Source: Bradyrhizobium australiense (GTDB lineage: Bacteria > Pseudomonadota > Alphaproteobacteria > Rhizobiales > Xanthobacteraceae). From it: DNA of 64,000 nucleotides. Under the pieces are notes generated by a model, which ran no database searches, had not been told where the DNA came from, and saw only the letters and a program-made list of their open reading frames with translations. The translations under genes and the position numbers were made by a program. Positions within the stretch are counted from its first letter, which is position 1. Every line of letters begins with the position of its first letter. The stretch spans positions 62,001-126,000 of the forward strand of contig NZ_JAAVLX010000002.1 of assembly GCF_013114825.1 (NCBI RefSeq), in the 5' to 3' direction. Below are positions 32,586 to 41,521 of this stretch, piece after piece.

Positions 32586-32978
32586 TCAGTAGTACCGGCG
32601 CAGCACGCGCTGACCGTGGTAATAACGCGGCGCGTAGCCGTGGTGATAGCTGTGGCGATGATAGTGGCGGTACGCGCGATACGGACGGTTATAGCCATAG
32701 CCGTAGCCGGAGATCGCGCCTTCGCGATAGACCGGACGCGGCGCCAAGTTGCCCGGACCAGTGTAGGTCGGACCCTGGTTGACGTAATAATACTGCTGCT
32801 CCGGATCGGGCAGTCGCTCGCGGACCCAGCCGCCGCAAGTACTGCAGCCCGCATAGCCGTAGGTCACGGACGGCGCGACATAGACCGGCGCTGCGCAAGG
32901 GGCGTAACCGCAGGCTATCGCGGGCGCTGCGGCCATGACGGCCACTGCCGCCACCAATCCTTTAAGTATCTGACGCAT
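32586..32978 (-). CDS. Secreted Tyr/Gly/His-rich protein
   Basis: A 130-residue protein with a signal peptide (KGLVAAVAVMAAAPAIA, cut before CGYAP). The mature part has four Cys near the N terminus (CGYAPC; GCSTCGGW) and a C-terminal tail dominated by Tyr, His, Arg and Gly (YRAYRHYHRH, GYAPRYYHGQR). Similar low-complexity secreted proteins recur in Bradyrhizobium and in this window (43970, 46462). A surface or periplasmic role is likely; nothing more can be said. Confidence 0.75.
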   Translation of the reverse strand: MRQILKGLVAAVAVMAAAPAIACGYAPCAAPVYVAPSVTYGYAGCSTCGGWVRERLPDPEQQYYYVNQGPTYTGPGNLAPRPVYREGAISGYGYGYNRPYRAYRHYHRHSYHHGYAPRYYHGQRVLRRYY

Positions 32979-33018
32979 TACTCTCTCCTGTTACTATTCT
33001 TCGTTGTCGGGATTCTTC

Positions 33019-33465
33019 TCAGCGCGGAAGGTGGTGCGGCCATCGCCTGTCATCGCGCGGCGCGTAGATGATCTCGGGCGGATCGACGGGTACGTTCGAT
33101 TGCGCCGGCAGCGGCGCCGACTGTGCCGACCAGGACTGATGGTAGCTCTCGGCCGGTTGCGGCAACCGGCGGTTCGCCGGCGGCTCGATTTCCAGGCGCC
33201 CGTAGCCGGGGATGCGGCCGGCGCTCGGATAATAATGACCAACGCGCGGTACCGGATCGATGTAGCGGCCGCCGTAGATGGTCGGCTCGACATGGGTGCC
33301 TTTGCCTAGGCCCCAATCACCCTCGACCACCGCATAGGAGGCGTCGACGCCGTTAATGATGACGGGTACGCCGGGACGGCCCGGAATCACGATCTCGAAG
33401 CCGCCGCCAGCAAAGGCGGTCGACGTCGCCGCGATGAAAAGTGCCAGTGTGAAGCCAATGCGCAT
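33019..33465 (-). CDS. Secreted Pro-rich hypothetical protein
   Basis: A 148-residue protein with signal peptide RIGFTLALFIAATSTAFA cut before GGGFEIVIPG. The mature part repeats a GRPGVPVIINGVDAS element and is rich in Pro, Tyr and Arg (GRYIDPVPRVGHYYP). The start at 33465 places the signal peptide at the N terminus; the frame opens 18 codons earlier. It lies just upstream of the other secreted gene on the same strand, 40 bp apart, so both may be one operon. Confidence 0.75.
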   Translation of the reverse strand: MRIGFTLALFIAATSTAFAGGGFEIVIPGRPGVPVIINGVDASYAVVEGDWGLGKGTHVEPTIYGGRYIDPVPRVGHYYPSAGRIPGYGRLEIEPPANRRLPQPAESYHQSWSAQSAPLPAQSNVPVDPPEIIYAPRDDRRWPHHLPR

Positions 33466-33733
33466 CGCTTGGGATCCGGTTTTCCTCACGTCCCAATTTA
33501 ATCCAACCCGCCGCTTCAAGGGTTAAGGCCGCGGGCCAAATTGCCGGTAAGGCTAACGCGCAACCGTGGATCGCCATTCAATTGCGAGAAATGGCGCTAT
33601 CCAAACGTTAACGCGTCGGGGATTGGAAGACCGACCCGGGAATCGGAAGGCCACCCCGGGGACTGCCTGCCGGATCGATTGTCATTTGCGCGGCGATATC
33701 GCACCATCCAGCCTCCTCCCAACGCCAGCCGAA

Positions 33734-35380
33734 ATGCCTGAGATGACAGCCAAAACGCCTGCGAATAACGTGCTTTGGATTATGTGCGACCAGCTTCGTT
33801 ATGATTATCTCGGCTGTACCGGACACCCGACCCTGAAGACGCCGAACATCGATGCGATGGCCAAACGCGGCGTGTCATTCTCCAACGCCTACGTCCAGTC
33901 GCCGATCTGCGGCCCGTCGCGGATGTCATTCTATACCGGCCGCTACATGCGCTCGCACGGCTCGCACTGGAACGGCTGGCCGCTTCGCGTCGGCGAACCG
34001 ACGCTCGGCGATCACCTGAAGAAGATCGGCGTGCGCAACGTGCTGGTCGGCAAGACGCATATGGCGCCCGACCTGGAGGGACTGAAGAATCTCAGCATCC
34101 CCGCCGACTCGATCATCGGGGTGCATGTGTCCGAATGCGGGTTCGAGCCCTATGAGCGCGACGACGGCCTGCATCCGACGGGACGGCCGCGCCCGGCTTA
34201 CGATAATTATTTGCGCCAGCATGGCTATGATGCGCCCAATCCGTGGGAGCATTGGGCCAATTCCGGCGCTGCTGATGACGGCAGCTTACAAAATGGCTGG
34301 CTGCTGGTGCACGCCGACAAGGCGGCGCGTGTGCCCGACGAGCATTCCGAGACGCCCTACATGACGCGGCGTGCGATGGAGTTCATCGGGGAAGCCGAGG
34401 ACGATGGAAGGCCCTGGTGTCTGCATTTGTCCTATATCAAGCCGCACTGGCCCTACATCGCGCCGGAGCCCTACGCCAGCATGTACGGGCCTGGGGACGT
34501 GCAGCCGGTGATCCGCTCGCAGCAAGAACGCGCCAACGCGCATCCGGTGTTCGCCGCCTACATGGAGATGCGCTACTCGCGGAACATGTCGCGCAACGAG
34601 GCGCGCGAAAAGGTCATCCCGACCTATATGGGCCTGATCAAGCAGATCGACGACCAGATGGGCGTCTTGATGCGGTTTCTTGAGAGCCGCGGCCTGCTCG
34701 ACACCACCATGATCGTGTTCACGTCGGATCATGGCGACTATCTCGGCGATCACTGGATGGGCGAGAAGGATCTGTTTCACGAGCAATCGGCCAAGATCCC
34801 GCTGATCGTGATCGATCCGTCGCCTGCTGCCGACAGCACACGCGGCACGGTCAGCGATGCCCTGGTCGAGGCGATCGACCTGGCGCCGACCTTCATCGAC
34901 TATTTCGGCGCCACGCCGCCCGATCACATCCTGGAAGGCCGCTCGCTATTGCCGCTGCTGCATGGCGCGCCGCCGGCCGATTGGCGCAAGGCCGTGTTCT
35001 CCGAATATGACTACGCCATGCAGGATGTCCGCGTGATGCTGAACCAGCCGATCGAGCGCTGCCGGCTCTTCATGGTGTTCGACGGCCGCTGGAAACTCAT
35101 CCACGCGTCGGGTTTCCGCCCGATGCTCTACGATCTCGAAACCGACCCGCAGGAATTTTACGACCGTGGCGCCGATCCTGCCTGCGCCGAGGTCGTGGCG
35201 CGGCTGCAAGCCGAGCTATTCGATTGGGCGCTGCATCCGAAGATGCATATCACGACGCCGAATGCGAAGATCGCGGCCTATGCGGCCCAGCAATTGCAGG
35301 TCAAGAACGGCGTGCTGATCGGCATCTGGGACGAGGCGGAACTCGGTGCGATCAGAGAAAAGATCGGCATGAAGCCATAA
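33734..35380 (+). CDS. Sulfatase family protein (type I, Cys-formylglycine)
   Basis: A 548-residue alkaline-phosphatase-fold sulfatase. CGPSR at residues 59-63 is the C-x-P-S-R motif whose Cys is converted to formylglycine; D19-Q20 (MCDQLR) begin the calcium site and TSDHGDYLGDHWMGEKD supplies the rest. No signal peptide is seen, so it is probably cytoplasmic. This subgroup often includes choline-sulfatase-like and phosphonate monoester hydrolases; the substrate is uncertain. The start is the ATG at 33734, or the one 9 bp later. A 45-bp copy of its 3' end is found near 40030. Confidence 0.9.
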   Translation: MPEMTAKTPANNVLWIMCDQLRYDYLGCTGHPTLKTPNIDAMAKRGVSFSNAYVQSPICGPSRMSFYTGRYMRSHGSHWNGWPLRVGEPTLGDHLKKIGVRNVLVGKTHMAPDLEGLKNLSIPADSIIGVHVSECGFEPYERDDGLHPTGRPRPAYDNYLRQHGYDAPNPWEHWANSGAADDGSLQNGWLLVHADKAARVPDEHSETPYMTRRAMEFIGEAEDDGRPWCLHLSYIKPHWPYIAPEPYASMYGPGDVQPVIRSQQERANAHPVFAAYMEMRYSRNMSRNEAREKVIPTYMGLIKQIDDQMGVLMRFLESRGLLDTTMIVFTSDHGDYLGDHWMGEKDLFHEQSAKIPLIVIDPSPAADSTRGTVSDALVEAIDLAPTFIDYFGATPPDHILEGRSLLPLLHGAPPADWRKAVFSEYDYAMQDVRVMLNQPIERCRLFMVFDGRWKLIHASGFRPMLYDLETDPQEFYDRGADPACAEVVARLQAELFDWALHPKMHITTPNAKIAAYAAQQLQVKNGVLIGIWDEAELGAIREKIGMKP

Positions 35381-35574
35381 GAGCCGACCTCGCACATGGA
35401 ACAGCGTTCTGCTCTCGGCACGTAAGACAATCAGTGAAGTTTGGAATTTGGTGTTGCGGCGGAGACACGTCGTGTCGACAAATTGCGGCTGCTCACCCCA
35501 CCCTTGTTGCAGTTCCGAGCACGCGGGCGCTACGGTCACCCGGCGAAACACTTCGCAGCCCTTCGAGGAGAGCA

Positions 35575-36327
35575 ATGAAGCCATATCGCGGCGACACCGG
35601 ATTTGACCGCAGGTCCTCCATTCTCGGCAAAGCATCGTGGCGTCGACTGCAGGCGATAGCGATCGCGGTCTTGCTGCTCCTGCCGATCGGCGCAAGTTCC
35701 GCGCGTGCAATGAAGAGTTCCGCGTCGGCAGCCTCGACCGCTCATGTCTATCTGCTCCGCGGTGTGCTCAACATTTTTTCTCTGGGGCTCGATGACATTG
35801 CGGCACAGCTGAGGGCGCAGGGTATCCCGGTCACTGTTGCGAACTTCGCCTCATGGTCGTCGCTCGCCGACGAAGCCGCTGCCGGATACAGGAGCGGCAG
35901 GATCAAGACGGTCATTCTGGTCGGGCATTCGTCGGGTGCGACCGCCCTGCCCGATATGGTCGCCAAGCTGGATCAGCTTGGTGTTCCCGTGAAGCTGGCA
36001 ATCGGCCTCGATTCGGTCTTTCGCACCAGCCTCTCGGGACGCGTCGGACGCTATATCAACTTCTACATCGCCAATGGTGCCGGCACGCCGGTTCAGAAAA
36101 CCGGACAATTCCAGGGCAAGCTCGAAAACATCAATGTACAGGACGTGCCCGGCGTCGGGCACATGTCCATCGAAAAGAACCAGATCATGCAGCGGAAGGT
36201 GATAAGCGAGATCGACGCTGTCGTTTTCGGCCGACCTGTACCTGCTTCGGGCGCGCAGAGGCCGCGGCAGCCTGGCGCGGCAAACGCGGCGACGCCCGGC
36301 ACGGCAAGCACGGCGGCGGTACAATAG
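35575..36327 (+). CDS. Secreted alpha/beta-hydrolase-like protein
   Basis: A 250-residue protein with an N-terminal membrane/signal segment (LQAIAIAVLLLLPIGASSARA). The core has VILVGHSSGATALPDMVAKL near residue 122, a GHSSG nucleophile elbow, and DVPGVGHMSIEK near 204 with a possible catalytic His. The C-terminal 30 residues are Ala/Pro-rich. The start at 35575 follows GAGGAG; the open frame upstream belongs to the sulfatase end in another reading. It is a paralogue of the next gene (shared VYLFRG/VYLLRG, RYIN, His motifs). Lipase or esterase activity is inferred. Confidence 0.8.
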   Translation: MKPYRGDTGFDRRSSILGKASWRRLQAIAIAVLLLLPIGASSARAMKSSASAASTAHVYLLRGVLNIFSLGLDDIAAQLRAQGIPVTVANFASWSSLADEAAAGYRSGRIKTVILVGHSSGATALPDMVAKLDQLGVPVKLAIGLDSVFRTSLSGRVGRYINFYIANGAGTPVQKTGQFQGKLENINVQDVPGVGHMSIEKNQIMQRKVISEIDAVVFGRPVPASGAQRPRQPGAANAATPGTASTAAVQ

Positions 36328-36466
36328 TAGTTCGCACGCCGTCGCCGAAGCGGCGAGTGCCGCAAATTCTGCCGATTCCTCGACGATAGATCACCCGCAG
36401 AGTACCGGATGGCGTCGCCTGCCGGCATTCAAGGTCTGGCGTGCCCTTACGCCTAAATCGCGCGGA

Positions 36467-37402
36467 ATGTACATGAGAAGTCCGACGCAGGTTGCGGCCG
36501 TGGTGATCCGTGCAGCCCTTTCCGTCTGCATCTTGTCAGCCCTTTGCAATCTGGCGGTCGCCGGTCCGGTCGCACGCGCGACCAATTCTGTCGCGACGGT
36601 TGCTCCCGAAATGCCCCCAGCCGCGACCCAGCCGCAGGCGCGCGTGTACCTGTTCCGCGGCGCGCTCGGCCCGATCTTTTCGCGCGGGATGGACCGCCTG
36701 ACCAAGCGCCTCGAAGAGGCCGGCATCCGGGCCGACGTCTACGAATTCACCATTTGCCGGCTGATCGCCGATCAGGCGATCCGCGATTTCCGTGACAATG
36801 CTGTTCCGATCGTCCTGATCGGTCATTCGATGGGCGGGCTGTGCGCCTTGACGTTCGCCGGGATACTGAAGTCCGAAAACATTCCGGTAAGTTTGGTGGT
36901 CACGATTGATCCGGCCCACGCAAGCCCGAAGGTGCCGCTGAACGTCGAGCGCTACATTAATATTTTCCTGTCCGACAGCGTATTGGGCGGCGGCGATGTG
37001 GTGGCGGAGCAAGGTTACCAGGGGCACTATGCGAGTTTCGATCTGAAGGAACATGAGGAAGTCACCCACATCAACATCGACAAGATGGATTCCATCCACG
37101 AGCAGTTGGTGACAGCAATTTCGCAACTTGCGATGACACCTTTGCCGGATAAGGGAGAGGCGGTGCCGCTGCGCTACGTCGTTCCTTCCGATGCCCCGCT
37201 GGAGCTGTGGGACAGCGGCACGCAGCAACTCGCCCGTTCGGGCGATACCTTGCAGAGGCTTGCGGCAGTTAACCGTGTACCGCTGTGGTCACTTACCCAG
37301 GCCAATGACTATTCTGACAGTGCACCGCTGTCAGTTGGCCAGCGCGTCCTTGTTCCGCGCCGTCTTGCTCCACCTGTCGCGACACCAGCAGCCTCGCGAT
37401 AG
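36467..37402 (+). CDS. Secreted alpha/beta-hydrolase with C-terminal LysM-like domain
   Basis: A 311-residue relative of the preceding gene. The signal segment is AVVIRAALSVCILSALCNLAVA. The nucleophile elbow is VLIGHSMGGLCAL near 122, NVERYINIFL and EVTHINIDKM follow as in the paralogue. The C-terminal about 60 residues (SGDTLQRLAAVNRVPLWSLT, then LSVGQRVLVPR) resemble a LysM peptidoglycan-binding module, which would hold the enzyme at the wall. It begins 139 bp after its paralogue on the same strand. Function is inferred. Confidence 0.8.
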   Translation: MYMRSPTQVAAVVIRAALSVCILSALCNLAVAGPVARATNSVATVAPEMPPAATQPQARVYLFRGALGPIFSRGMDRLTKRLEEAGIRADVYEFTICRLIADQAIRDFRDNAVPIVLIGHSMGGLCALTFAGILKSENIPVSLVVTIDPAHASPKVPLNVERYINIFLSDSVLGGGDVVAEQGYQGHYASFDLKEHEEVTHINIDKMDSIHEQLVTAISQLAMTPLPDKGEAVPLRYVVPSDAPLELWDSGTQQLARSGDTLQRLAAVNRVPLWSLTQANDYSDSAPLSVGQRVLVPRRLAPPVATPAASR

Positions 37403-37424
37403 AAACGGTAGGTGCAGAGCGACG

Positions 37425-38051
37425 TCAGGTGCGCGGCAGGAACGGAATCAGCATCGGAACGCGACGGCAATACGATCCATAGGCATCCGCGCCGAGCTCC
37501 GCCGTTAGGAAGCCCTCCTCCATGCGGGCCTTCAACCCCATCCCGAGCGAGATCAGCACCGCACCCAGCATCGCGGTCACTGTTCCGACCGCTACACCCG
37601 TCACCAGCATCCCGGCGATAAGCCCCGTATAGATCGGGTGGCGCACAAACCCGTACGGGCCGGTGTCAATGACCCGATGGCCTTCTTTGTGCGTGATCGC
37701 GTTAGACCAGAATCGTCCGAGATGAATTCTCCCCCACCATGTGAATGAGATCCCCGCAAGTACAAGGCACGCCAGCACGTAGATGCCGAGGCTGCCAAAC
37801 TGCCAGAGCGGCTTTTCCCCCAGCACCTTGCCAGTCAATGGCAAGAAAAGAATGGCCCCTGCGAAAATGGGGAAGCGGTATTTGAGCGACTCCCAGGTCA
37901 TCACGTGCTTCTTCGTTTGACCAGACCAGAACGACGCCACAACCCAGCTGATGACCCACAAGATCCAGATGATGGCGAGCAACTGTGTGGGCCAGGTAGT
38001 GGTCCACCCACTCAAGGCGAAAGCCAACCATTGACCAGGATCGTTCAGCAT
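37425..38051 (-). CDS. Isoprenylcysteine carboxyl methyltransferase family protein
   Basis: A 208-residue membrane protein with about five spans and the GHRVIDTGPYGFVRHPIYTG signature of the ICMT/PEMT family near residue 135, the SAM-binding part. Bacterial members methylate small or lipid-like substrates rather than prenylated proteins. The start at 38051 was chosen because it lies 13 bp after the epimerase stop and has GAGGTGG upstream; the longer frame would overlap that gene by 146 bp. It is the last gene of a three-gene membrane/lipid operon. Confidence 0.85.
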   Translation of the reverse strand: MLNDPGQWLAFALSGWTTTWPTQLLAIIWILWVISWVVASFWSGQTKKHVMTWESLKYRFPIFAGAILFLPLTGKVLGEKPLWQFGSLGIYVLACLVLAGISFTWWGRIHLGRFWSNAITHKEGHRVIDTGPYGFVRHPIYTGLIAGMLVTGVAVGTVTAMLGAVLISLGMGLKARMEEGFLTAELGADAYGSYCRRVPMLIPFLPRT

Positions 38052-38064
38052 GTCGCGGACCACC

Positions 38065-39120
38065 TCAAGCGATTGGATCAACCGCCGAACAGGTGCCCGA
38101 CGTGAACGGTCGAGTACTCGGCGTTGAATCCCATTCAGGTTGGTTGTGGCCGGCATCAAGCAGATGCGCAATGGTTTCACGCAATACCGGTTCGACGGGG
38201 CCCGGCGCATAGCCCAGCTCTCGTTGCGCTTTTTCGATCGACAACGCCCCCGCCCGCAATGCGATACGAACGCCTTCGGCCGTGCCGGACGGAGGCCGGC
38301 GCGTCACGTGATCGGCGATGAACTCCAGCGTTGCAGTGACCATTTCGGCGACCTTGCCGTTCACTTGAATGCGCCGGACGCGACGGCCGCTGATATCAGA
38401 CATGAGTTCGAGAACCCGTCTTAGCGGCATGCTTTCGCCGCCGAGAACGTAGCGATGTCCAGCGTGTCCGCGCTCCATGGCAAGGATCAGCCCTTCGGCG
38501 GCGTCGCGCACGTCGACGAGGTTCACGACAAAATCCAGATGCAATTGAAGACGTCGGTTGAGAAAGTACCGGAGCATCGCCGTCGGCGGGGTAACGTTGT
38601 GGTCATAAGGCCCGACGGGCATGGTGGGACAGCCGATAACCACCGGGTATCCGGATGCGGCCGCCTGCATAGCGAACCGGTCGGCGAGCATTTTCGAGCG
38701 CGTATATGGACCCGGCATGTCGTCCGGCAGCAACGCATCGTCAGCGACAGGAACCGTCGATGGCGAGGCACGGAACAGAATGGATTCCGTCGAGCAGTGC
38801 AGGAAGCGCTTTATGCCGCGCTTGCGCGCCGTCTCAATGACGATCTCAGTACCACCGAAGTTGACGGTGTGAAAATCGGCCTTTCGCGGCATCCACATCC
38901 CCGGCAGGCCGGCCAGGTGATAGACCTCGTCGACCCCGTCCATCGCGCGGTCCACCAGGTCCCGATCAAGCACCGATCCCCTGACATACTGAACCTGCGG
39001 CAACGCGCGAGGGGGTGGCTGAAGATCAAGCACCCTCACCTCCCGACCCCGCGCGATCAGCGCCGAGACGAGGTGCTTTCCTATGAAGCCGCTGCCGCCC
39101 GTCACCAGGATACGCGTCAT
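38065..39120 (-). CDS. NAD-dependent epimerase/dehydratase, HpnA-like
   Basis: A 351-residue extended SDR. TGGSGFIGKHLV is at residues 7-18, HLAGLPGMW near 70, the catalytic Ser in CSTESIL, and PYTRSKMLAD gives Tyr and Lys. It is most like the hopanoid-associated sugar epimerase HpnA in layout (VGPYDHNVTPPTAML, VVNLVDVRDAAEGLILAM). The operon partners (DUF962/Mpo1-like and ICMT-like, both membrane proteins) make lipid or hopanoid modification plausible, but no squalene-hopene genes are in the window. Confidence 0.85.
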   Translation of the reverse strand: MTRILVTGGSGFIGKHLVSALIARGREVRVLDLQPPPRALPQVQYVRGSVLDRDLVDRAMDGVDEVYHLAGLPGMWMPRKADFHTVNFGGTEIVIETARKRGIKRFLHCSTESILFRASPSTVPVADDALLPDDMPGPYTRSKMLADRFAMQAAASGYPVVIGCPTMPVGPYDHNVTPPTAMLRYFLNRRLQLHLDFVVNLVDVRDAAEGLILAMERGHAGHRYVLGGESMPLRRVLELMSDISGRRVRRIQVNGKVAEMVTATLEFIADHVTRRPPSGTAEGVRIALRAGALSIEKAQRELGYAPGPVEPVLRETIAHLLDAGHNQPEWDSTPSTRPFTSGTCSAVDPIA

Positions 39121-39148
39121 GCTGCGCTTTAAGCTGAACTATTTGAGA

Positions 39149-39661
39149 TCAAGATGCAGCACCTTGCGGATGCACTCGGATGATAATGGCGAGATCGCGC
39201 CGAAAGCCCAGCGCGATAAACAACTTCGCCATGACAAACATTGGACCCAGCAACAGGTGAGTCGGATTGTCGACCAGCGCCGGCTGCCGCCGCTCGAACA
39301 CGCGGTGCCCAACAATCTGCGATGCGACGCCGACGACAATCAGGATGGCCGTAAGTGACCACATGCCGGCAGTCGTCGTCTGACCAACGATCAGGGCAGC
39401 GGCTGAGAGCAACACAACCGCGGCTCCAAGGATCCCGGCGCCAAGCGCGAAGTCGAGCAAGAACCAATAGACGAGCACCGGTACGACCGCGATGGTCGCC
39501 GCGTTGGTTTGGAACCCGAATACCGTGATGGGCCACAGGCTGAGCGGAAGGATAGCGGCCAGAAACAAGAACACGATGCCGAAGACATGCATCGCGCAAT
39601 TCCAGGGATCACGATGATATTCAACGTAATCCGCAAGCTGCCGCCGAAAATATGAACTCAT
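39149..39661 (-). CDS. Mpo1-like (DUF962) integral membrane protein
   Basis: A 170-residue protein with about four spans. YHRDPWNCAMHVFGI near residue 14 and GHRVFERRQPALVDNP near 118 carry the conserved His residues of the Mpo1/YGL010w family, whose yeast member is an iron-dependent 2-hydroxy fatty acid dioxygenase. All of the usual His positions seem kept. It is the first gene of the operon with the HpnA-like epimerase 28 bp downstream. The activity in bacteria is inferred from the family. Confidence 0.8.
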   Translation of the reverse strand: MSSYFRRQLADYVEYHRDPWNCAMHVFGIVFLFLAAILPLSLWPITVFGFQTNAATIAVVPVLVYWFLLDFALGAGILGAAVVLLSAAALIVGQTTTAGMWSLTAILIVVGVASQIVGHRVFERRQPALVDNPTHLLLGPMFVMAKLFIALGFRRDLAIIIRVHPQGAAS

Positions 39662-40664
39662 GCGGTGCTTATCCCCTGCTATCGGCAGACGCGGCTAGAC
39701 GGGTCAACCAAAAACCCGGCCGCACTTGCTTCGATACCCCAACTTCGATCAGAGACAGAATGGTATTTAAACTTGGGAATCATCATCAAGTCAAAGCGCG
39801 GACGCGGCATGTTTGACAGTCCCTCGAGCGCGCGAAGGCGCTGCCAACGTTGAAAAATCATCTAGCAATTCAGACGATTAACATCGTACCTGGGTCTCGG
39901 GAACCGCCACGCCTTGCGACAATTTTGCCGCAGGTGTTGCCGTTCAGCCAGGCAGTCATGATCGTTTCGCGAATAAACGCTCTACCAGCGAGGCCACCAC
40001 CGCAATCCTGACGAGAATGAGGCCGAGGGTCCAAACTCCGCGATCAGAGAGAAGATCGGGGATGGAGCCGTAAGACCCCGGCCCGGCACATGAATGTATT
40101 TGATCAGGAAGGCACGAACCGGACGTGCCAGCAGCGGTAATCGACGTCCGCTCCTCGGGGATCGACGGACGTAGTGCGGATCCACGACGACTTCCGGAAA
40201 CAGACCCGAAGCAGAAATCGCCGGTGTTGGTTGTCGCGGGAATCGAATTTCAGGTCATTGCCGGGCGACCTTGGTGTTCCACTACGGACAAGCGCCGCTT
40301 AGCCTCCGGTAATTGCGGCCCATCACCTGGAGCGGGGCACGGGCGTCCTTCGGGTAGCGCCGGCAGGGCACGAAGAGCTGATTATCAAGGTCCCTTTCGG
40401 CCGCTCGCCCCGAAAGGCCAAGCATCGCGGCAATGGCGGCCAAACAGGCGAATTTTCGAGGACGCGGTTTCTGATCGCGCATCGAATTTGCGCCGCGCGG
40501 CGCGAGTTTGCACTGCCATCAGGTCGATGGTTGTGCTCTCTTTGGCTGCGCGTGCCATTTCGGACCCAGCCCCATGGTCGGCTTGAGAGGGCGCGCTGCC
40601 CCGGCGTTGATCCCTACGATTCGCGCCGGTCGCCTTGTTCATGAGTTCACCTGGAGTGGCAGCC
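39662..40664. other. 1-kb gap with a copy of the sulfatase gene's 3' end
   Basis: No credible gene was found. From about 40030 to 40077, GCGATCAGAGAGAAGATCGG and what follows up to GTAAGACC align to the last codons and stop of the sulfatase at 35340-35390 with few differences. This suggests a deleted or decayed second sulfatase. An AT-rich patch lies at 39760-39900. Confidence 0.5.
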
Positions 40665-40811
40665 ATGGTGCAGAACCTAGTAATCGGATTGGTCGTGGTG
40701 GCTTTGATTGTCATGGGCGTGCTTGCCTACGCCCAGAAACATGAGGGATGCTTGCGCGGGCGCTCGCTCCAAACCTTCAAGCCGTGCGGATCAGTTAGCG
40801 TTGACATATAG
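40665..40811 (+). CDS. Small single-span membrane protein
   Basis: A 48-residue frame: one N-terminal hydrophobic span (NLVIGLVVVALIVMGVLAYA) followed by a basic soluble tail with two Cys (EGCLRGRS, KPCGSVS). Codons mostly end in G or C. A weak GGAG lies 10 bases upstream of the ATG. No family is recognised; small proteins of this kind are often missed. It is not adjacent to anything it clearly belongs with. Confidence 0.5.
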   Translation: MVQNLVIGLVVVALIVMGVLAYAQKHEGCLRGRSLQTFKPCGSVSVDI

Positions 40812-40871
40812 CGCTGGCCGCGACTGCACAGGTCTGGTGCTTGAAAAGATGGACGCACCATAGCGTACTAC

Positions 40872-41090
40872 TCACTTCTTCTCGTCCTTCTTGCCCGGTG
40901 CACTGTCCTTGTCCCTTTTAATGTTGCCCTTGGTTGTACTCATGCCGGTGGTGTCCATCGCACCATCTTGTTTGGCGCCGTTCGTCATTCCGGGCTTCTC
41001 CATGCCGGTCTGCGGAGCGGGGCCAGTGTTCTGGGCAAATGCCGGGCCGCACAGGAGAGTAAGAGCAGTGACGATGATAAACTTCTTCAT
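40872..41090 (-). CDS. Small secreted protein, Gly/Lys/Met-rich
   Basis: A 72-residue protein with a signal peptide (KKFIIVTALTLLCGPAFA cut before QNTGP). The mature part is hydrophilic and repetitive (TGMEKPGMTNGAKQDGAMD, TTGMSTTKG) and ends in a Lys-rich tail. GGAGAAGCC precedes the ATG at 41090. A GGAAC with ATT after 17 bases lies upstream (near 41110-41136), one base short of an EcfG promoter. Similar proteins are common in Bradyrhizobium; the function is unknown. Confidence 0.75.
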   Translation of the reverse strand: MKKFIIVTALTLLCGPAFAQNTGPAPQTGMEKPGMTNGAKQDGAMDTTGMSTTKGNIKRDKDSAPGKKDEKK

Positions 41091-41240
41091 AGGCTTCTCC
41101 TTTGGATGACCTACAAATAATTCCGCGCGCACAGTACGGTTCCTTGGATTGATGGCTGCGACGCGTCGCTTTGCGTCTCTCGAGCCACTACGCCGAATGC
41201 AGGAGTCGGCCAACCAATCCGCACAAAGTCTGCTATTGGG

Positions 41241-41461
41241 CGATAGTGTTGAAAAACCCGAAAATTGAGAGGCGCCGAAAATCTTCGAATATCGAATGTG
41301 GGCGATCTAAGCCGCTAAGAGGCTCTGTAGAACTGGTAGAACCGTCAGCGATCGCTTTTGTGTTAGTCGATGTGGTCCCCTCACGTCGCCGCGCAAGAGA
41401 CGCGCGAGTGGCCCTGAGAACTTTCACTCATCAGCCAAAGAGGACTTTTTCAACGCTATCG
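41241..41461. mobile_element. Candidate MITE or insertion-sequence remnant
   Basis: GATAGTGTTGAAAAA (41242-41256) and TTTTTCAACGCTATC (41446-41460) are terminal inverted repeats with 14 of 15 bases matching, 221 bp end to end. No transposase frame of useful length lies inside; a 64-codon minus-strand frame begins near the right part. Flanking duplications were not recognised. Confidence 0.5.
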
Positions 41462-41521
41462 GCGTTCGCAGATTGTCTGCGTCGCGCCAAAAGCGGTCCA
41501 CGGGAGATATTGTGTCCAGAG

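Noticed and set aside
40125..40586. 153-codon frame in the 39.7-40.7 kb gap
   Set aside because: Poor codon pattern, no ribosome site and Arg/Pro-rich composition; it overlaps equally open minus-strand frames.
40649..40662. tRNA-Trp 3'-end copy (GGAGTGGCAG)
   Set aside because: Only 10 bases match, which is expected by chance in 64 kb, unlike the 22-base tRNA-Gly copy.
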